Origin: UBA11606 sp049437325
GTDB taxonomy: Bacteria > Actinomycetota > Acidimicrobiia > Acidimicrobiales > Aldehydirespiratoraceae
Reading direction: 5' to 3'
Length of the DNA stretch: 9,955 bases
NCBI GenBank assembly: GCA_049437325.1
Contig: JBMTIM010000072.1
Location: 1-9,955, forward strand
Numbering within the stretch: the stretch's first letter is position 1; each line of letters starts with the position of its first letter. The translations under genes were made by a program, and so were the position numbers. The notes under the pieces are model-generated. The model saw only the letters and a program-made list of their open reading frames with translations. It searched no databases and was not told where the DNA came from. Below, piece by piece: positions 6,881 through 9,955 of the stretch.

Positions 6881-8782
6881 TCAGCTGTTGCAGTGATCGC
6901 TCGGGGGAACGTCGAGGGCAGGGTTCTGGTCGAAGAACCCGGACGGCATCATCGTGAACCCGACGTACTCGACCGGCATGACCGGCCAGTCCTCGGGTCG
7001 CGGGACATGGGTGACACCGAAGGTGTGCCACACGACGATGTCGGTGTCATCGATCGAGCGGTCGGCCAAGGCATAGCTGGGCAGTCCGACTCCACCACCC
7101 GGATGCAGATTCGTGAACGGGCCGGCCCCGGCATAGTGCTGCTGTTCGTCGTACTTCGTGACCCAGAGGTTGTGGCGGGCGAAGCCGCCCCGTTGCCCGG
7201 CGGGGGAGTCTTCGGGCGGGAGGAGGGTGGGTGTGGACGGGGGCACGATCTTGTAGCCGACCGGGTGACCCATCGCGTTGTGCGAGTTCTGGTTGACGAT
7301 CTTCCAGGTTCGACTTGCGGCCGGATCGATGATCCGTCTCGCCTGGAGTTCGGTGGTGAGCGGTGTGGCGACGGCGCGGAAACCGGCGCCATAGGGGTGC
7401 GGTCCGTCGGTGTCGACCTCGACGTTTGTTTCGATCACCGTATTGGTGCCGTTGTCGAGGGCCGGATCGAGTCGCACGCAGAACAGGTGCTGGTGGATGG
7501 GTGAGGTGACGTTTGGGCCGACCTGGGGAGACGTCTCGAGATCGGTGCCGGCGTGCAGGGCCGAGGCGCCGACGATGCCGGTCAACTTGACCTCGAGTTG
7601 GATTGTGCCGTCTTGGTAGAAGTACCAGAAGAAGCCGTACTCGTAGTTGCCGACGGTGTGGACGCAGCTGACCACGAACCGGCGGGAGCGTCGCACCTCG
7701 GGCGGGAGTTCGGGTTGGAACACGTTGGTGTGTTTCCAGAGGATCCCGAAGTCTTCTTCGTGGATGCAGATGGCGTTCTCGATGACGCGGGCTTCGCCGT
7801 CGTTTTGCAACATCACCGCATCGAGGTAGACGATCTCGCCGAGGCAGTCACATCCGAGCGTGAGCGAGTTCGCCTGATGACCGAGTGACGTTTCGCCTGC
7901 GTCGAAGGCGTGTTTCCAGAAGTGAAGCGGTGACGCGTCGCCGTAGGGAACGACCATGTCGGACAGACCCATACGGTGAAAAATCTTGCGCTCACGCTCA
8001 CCGTCTCGGTAGCGGACGTCATGGATGACGAGGCCTTCGACGGCGTTGACCGAGACCCGCATACTCCATTTCTGCCATCGGATCAGGTGACCGTCGACGT
8101 CGAAGCTGGGTCCGTCGGGTTGCACGATGTCGAGTGGCTTGATGTCATCGCGGAACTCGGTTTGGAACTGGGCGGCGTACTCGGCGGCCTCCATCGGGGT
8201 CGCAACGATGCCGTGGTCTTCGACGATGATCTCGCCGCTGTCGGCGTCCATGTAGGCCGTGAGACCTTCGATCGGGCGGGCGTAGTAGTTGTCTTCGGGG
8301 TGTTCGTGCAGAAAGGCGATCGCCCGAATCACTCGACCGGTCGGCATGTGGGGCGGGTTGATCCCGGCGAGCCACGGCTCGACATGGACCTTGTCGAGGT
8401 CGGTGATGCCTCTTGCGGCGAGCGCTTCGAGCCAGTCCGGATGCTCGACGAGGGTGAAGATGACCTGCATCACATCGTCCATCGAGATCGGAGCTTGACC
8501 GTCCTCGATCCACCGAAACGCAGTGAGCTCCGCAGCGTTGACCGCCACGTCGGCTTCGAAGCTCTGCCCTTGGTCGCGATCGTGCCCGATCAGCCGAATG
8601 ATCCGGTCGACCGGTTCTCCTGCGTCGAATCGAGCAACAGCAGACCGGCTCGGCTCGGCGGCCCACCCGGCAGAGAAAAACGCGCGGTCGCCGAGCGTGC
8701 CGGACGCTCGCAGTGCAGCGACCGCTGCGGTGAGTTCGTCGGCGGTGCAGGGATCGAGAGGATGGATCACGTCTGCAATCAT
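6881..8782 (-). CDS. Copper-containing primary-amine oxidase
   Basis: This enzyme oxidises primary amines to aldehydes, with release of ammonia and H2O2. It uses copper and a topaquinone cofactor made from its own Tyr, and works as a homodimer. The protein is 633 aa, close to Arthrobacter globiformis phenylethylamine oxidase (about 638). Recalled landmarks of that enzyme line up: gate Tyr 280 (VVPYGD), catalytic Asp 294 (FDAGE), cofactor Tyr 380 in VGNYEYGF, copper ligands His 430 and His 432 (IHQH) and His 592 (FGVTHVPR), and the Cys pair CDCLG...AIC. All key residues are present, so it should be active. No signal peptide is visible. I used the ATG at 8782 (MIADVIHPLD). A GTG at 8809 would add nine unlikely residues. 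It is convergent with the exporter genes and divergent from the tRNA. The substrate amine is not predictable. Confidence 0.95.
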   Translation of the reverse strand: MIADVIHPLDPCTADELTAAVAALRASGTLGDRAFFSAGWAAEPSRSAVARFDAGEPVDRIIRLIGHDRDQGQSFEADVAVNAAELTAFRWIEDGQAPISMDDVMQVIFTLVEHPDWLEALAARGITDLDKVHVEPWLAGINPPHMPTGRVIRAIAFLHEHPEDNYYARPIEGLTAYMDADSGEIIVEDHGIVATPMEAAEYAAQFQTEFRDDIKPLDIVQPDGPSFDVDGHLIRWQKWSMRVSVNAVEGLVIHDVRYRDGERERKIFHRMGLSDMVVPYGDASPLHFWKHAFDAGETSLGHQANSLTLGCDCLGEIVYLDAVMLQNDGEARVIENAICIHEEDFGILWKHTNVFQPELPPEVRRSRRFVVSCVHTVGNYEYGFFWYFYQDGTIQLEVKLTGIVGASALHAGTDLETSPQVGPNVTSPIHQHLFCVRLDPALDNGTNTVIETNVEVDTDGPHPYGAGFRAVATPLTTELQARRIIDPAASRTWKIVNQNSHNAMGHPVGYKIVPPSTPTLLPPEDSPAGQRGGFARHNLWVTKYDEQQHYAGAGPFTNLHPGGGVGLPSYALADRSIDDTDIVVWHTFGVTHVPRPEDWPVMPVEYVGFTMMPSGFFDQNPALDVPPSDHCNS

Positions 8783-8829
8783 CGCATCGAACAGCAGGAG
8801 TAGGCACACCGGTGCTGTCTGCTTGGCGG

Positions 8830-8835
8830 TACCCT
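8830..8835 (+). promoter_or_regulatory. Possible -10 box of the tRNA-Val promoter
   Basis: TACCCT fits the loose actinobacterial -10 pattern TAnnnT and lies 10 bases before the mature tRNA. I saw no matching TTGACA-like -35 element at the usual distance, so this is a weak call based on position. Confidence 0.3.
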
Positions 8836-8845
8836 GCGATGCTTC

Positions 8846-8919
8846 GGGCGTTTAGCTCAGCTGGCTAGAGCACCTCCCTTACAAGGAGGGGGTCGGGGGT
8901 TCGAGTCCCTCAACGCCCA
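8846..8919 (+). tRNA. tRNA-Val (anticodon UAC)
   Basis: The 74 bases fold as a standard cloverleaf. The acceptor stem GGGCGTT pairs with AACGCCC. The D stem is GCTC/GAGC, and the anticodon stem CCTCC/GGAGG encloses the loop CTTACAA with anticodon TAC. The T arm has GGGGG/CCCTC (one G-T pair) around TTCGAGT. The discriminator is A, and the CCA end is not encoded (CAA follows). It reads GUA and probably GUG valine codons. It is transcribed away from the amine oxidase gene. The DNA just downstream is gene-poor and contains an apparent gene fragment, but I found no repeated copy of the tRNA 3' end that would mark an integrated element. Confidence 0.96.
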
Positions 8920-8968
8920 CAACAAAAACTCGTGTAATTCCAGCGTTTGGGTGGTCTGCTGGTGTGTT

Positions 8969-9106
8969 GTGGAGTTCCCCCGCTTCCTGATCCTGCCCCA
9001 TCCCGAGGTGCTCGAGTACATGCGCCGCAAGACCGCCGACTACGACCGCTGGATCGGCGGAATGAATCGCCTCCACCAACGTCTCACCGGACCTTCCAGC
9101 ACGTGA
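8969..9106 (+). pseudogene. Remnant: C-terminal tail of an SDR-family oxidoreductase
   Basis: This frame encodes about 45 residues, beginning after a GTG, with very strong third-position GC through the first 30 codons. The stretch RFLILPHPEVLEYMRRKT followed by DYDRWIGGMNRLHQRL resembles, from memory, the C-terminal end of actinobacterial short-chain dehydrogenases/reductases (pattern FL(I/V)LPHPEV...RRK..D.DRW..GM..LQ). The Rossmann fold, TGxxxGxG motif and YxxxK active site are absent upstream, because the tRNA gene begins the preceding DNA. It is therefore best read as the leftover tail of a deleted gene. It could instead be a short independent protein. The frame is open further upstream to the tRNA, but the residues before RFLIL (VVCWCVVEFP) do not look like an SDR. 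Confidence 0.5.
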
Positions 9107-9454
9107 CTGCAACACTCATGTGCCTCATGTCACCCTCACGACGGTCCGGAACCTAGCGGTGCACCCTCGGGTCGGGTCTCGCTCATCGCTTCGGTGATGC
9201 CATGCGAGGCCTGGTGGTTCATGAACTGGTGCAGGTTTCGATACCGGCCCTTCTCGCGCGCTCGATGATGCCAAGCGCCGCGCATGCCGGGACTGAGCAT
9301 GCGGCGTTCAACCTCGGCTGGCTCGCACGGTGACGCCTGCGCGTCCGAATCGGTTTGCCGACGTCTGTGCCGAACTGCCGAACTGGCGAGACTGCGTTCT
9401 CGTACGCCTCCACGAAGAGCAGCAACGTTGTGGCTTCATGCGTACGGTAAGGGC
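9107..9454. other. Gene-poor stretch with no convincing gene
   Basis: I see no recognisable protein, RNA gene, repeat or terminator here. Three short frames have modest third-position GC bias and overlap one another: a minus-strand 54-residue frame (9300 to 9136, basic start, containing REKGRYRNLHQFMNHQ), a plus-strand 43-residue frame (9202-9333, beginning MRGLVVHELVQV), and a minus-strand frame from a TTG at 9425 (LLFVEAYENAVSPV). They cannot all be real and none has a ribosome binding site or a family match. Together with the dehydrogenase-like fragment just before, decayed coding DNA is the simplest reading. Confidence 0.4.
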
Positions 9455-9541
9455 ATGTTCACGACGGTTGTCGTTTGGGTTGTTGGTCTCACGGTCGGCT
9501 TCGTTGGCCTGCGCGCGATCCTGGAGCGGCGGAACGGCTGA
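9455..9541 (+). CDS. Possible 28-aa single-pass membrane protein
   Basis: An ATG at 9455 opens a 28-residue frame with one hydrophobic helix (VVVWVVGLTVGFVGL, about residues 5-19) followed by a positive tail (RAILERRNG). This is the shape expected of a small membrane protein with its C-terminus inside. AAGGG lies 2 bases upstream, which is too close for an efficient ribosome binding site. Alternatively, TACGGT at 9445-9450 would place a transcription start at or near the ATG, giving a leaderless message. The frame is open further upstream, but that part is Arg-rich and looks non-coding. No family is recognised. It stands alone between gene-poor stretches. Confidence 0.4.
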   Translation: MFTTVVVWVVGLTVGFVGLRAILERRNG

Positions 9542-9644
9542 GCAGCTGGGCTCGCATGGGATCAGGCCGGTGTCAGGGCCGAAGATCGCCGGGTGTTCAG
9601 GCACAGACAGATGCCGGGAGCGTGTGCTAGACCACCGGTGCGCT

Positions 9645-9955
9645 ATGACCTCAAGTTGGGACGGATCTTCGCCGTCATCGTCGTTGGATTCTGGGCTTTG
9701 GGGTGAAGGAAGCCTCGGACCCGATCTCAAATGGATCGTGGTCCTCGGTGTGCTCGGACTCGTCGAGGTGGTTCTGGCCCTGGTTGGTGGAGTTGCGATG
9801 AATAGCGCCGCTGCCCTGGCTGGTCTCGTCGGCGCTCCGCTGTTTCTCGGGCTGTTCCGTGCATCGGAAGCAACGCGGCGCTCAGGAGGTCGCTATGTCG
9901 ACTGGCGCATTCCTGCCAGTCGCCTCGCTGCGTCACTGACCGGCTTCTGCTGGTT
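9645..9955 (+). CDS. Membrane protein, 5' part, runs off the window
   Basis: From the ATG at 9645 the frame is open to the window end (103 codons). After a Ser/Gly-rich start it has a hydrophobic segment at about 30-51 (WIVVLGVLGLVEVVLALVGG) and a second at about 55-72 (AAALAGLVGAPLFLGLF). These are followed by a charged loop (RASEATRRSGGRYVDWR) and the start of a possible third helix. Third-position GC is good from residue 25 onward but poor before it. In the frame one base earlier, a GTG at 9638 encodes RYDLKLGRIFAVIVVGFWALG, a convincing extra helix that stops at TGA 9704-9706. Removing one G from the GGGG at 9700-9703 would join the two, so the true protein may begin at 9638 and be frameshifted here. 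No family is recognised and the function is unknown. Confidence 0.5.
   Translation, partial: MTSSWDGSSPSSSLDSGLWGEGSLGPDLKWIVVLGVLGLVEVVLALVGGVAMNSAAALAGLVGAPLFLGLFRASEATRRSGGRYVDWRIPASRLAASLTGFCW

Noticed and set aside
6850..6900. Possible bidirectional terminator between the convergent exporter and amine oxidase genes
   Set aside because: Only a very short GCG/CGC hairpin could be formed, with no T run on either strand.
7976..8803. 275-codon plus-strand frame opposite the amine oxidase gene
   Set aside because: It is antisense to a complete amine oxidase with all catalytic residues. The translation has no recognisable domain.
8807..8814. Perfect 8-base palindrome CACCGGTG between the amine oxidase and tRNA genes, considered as an operator
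   Set aside because: The same 8-mer occurs several times inside genes in this window (for example near 4466 and 4651), as expected at this GC content, and the arms do not extend.
8879..9115. 78-codon minus-strand frame ending VEGLEPPTPSL
   Set aside because: This ending is the well-known artefact of translating the antisense of a tRNA 3' half. The opposite strand carries the tRNA and a better coding frame.
8846..9955. Integrated element with attachment sites at the tRNA-Val gene
   Set aside because: No integrase gene and no direct repeat of the tRNA 3' end were found within the window.

Overview
The base composition (high GC, with G or C strongly favoured at third codon positions), the frequent GTG starts and the homologues recognised suggest a high-GC actinobacterium. 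The style resembles Acidimicrobiia, such as Ilumatobacter-like lineages, but that placement is an impression and not a result. The window looks chromosomal: it has ordinary metabolic genes, one tRNA gene, and no transposase, integrase, phage gene or CRISPR array.

Layout: A 189-residue protein of unknown function lies on the minus strand (14-583). Divergent from it, a tightly packed plus-strand run of six genes covers about 635-6865: an inositol-monophosphatase-family phosphatase, a Nudix hydrolase (GTGA overlap), a glyoxalase-like VOC protein, a DppB/OppB-type ABC importer permease with a strong ribosome binding site, and two ABC exporter half-transporters (23-base and 4-base overlaps at their starts). 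The two exporters show complementary degeneracy in their ATP sites, so they probably form one heterodimeric exporter. Convergent with this run, 15 bases away, is a complete copper amine oxidase on the minus strand (6881-8782). A tRNA-Val(UAC) gene follows on the plus strand (8846-8919).

The last kilobase (8920-9955) is sparse. It holds a short reading frame that looks like the C-terminal tail of a short-chain dehydrogenase/reductase, about 350 bases with no convincing gene, a possible 28-residue single-pass membrane protein, and the 5' part of a membrane protein that runs off the window and may carry a frameshift.

How the genes may work together: the run is probably one transcript, but no pathway is evident. 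The phosphatase, Nudix and VOC proteins are generic. The importer permease has no substrate-binding protein, second permease or import ATPase beside it, and instead sits directly before an exporter pair. That arrangement is the most unusual feature of the window. I found no clear evidence of a wholly new system.
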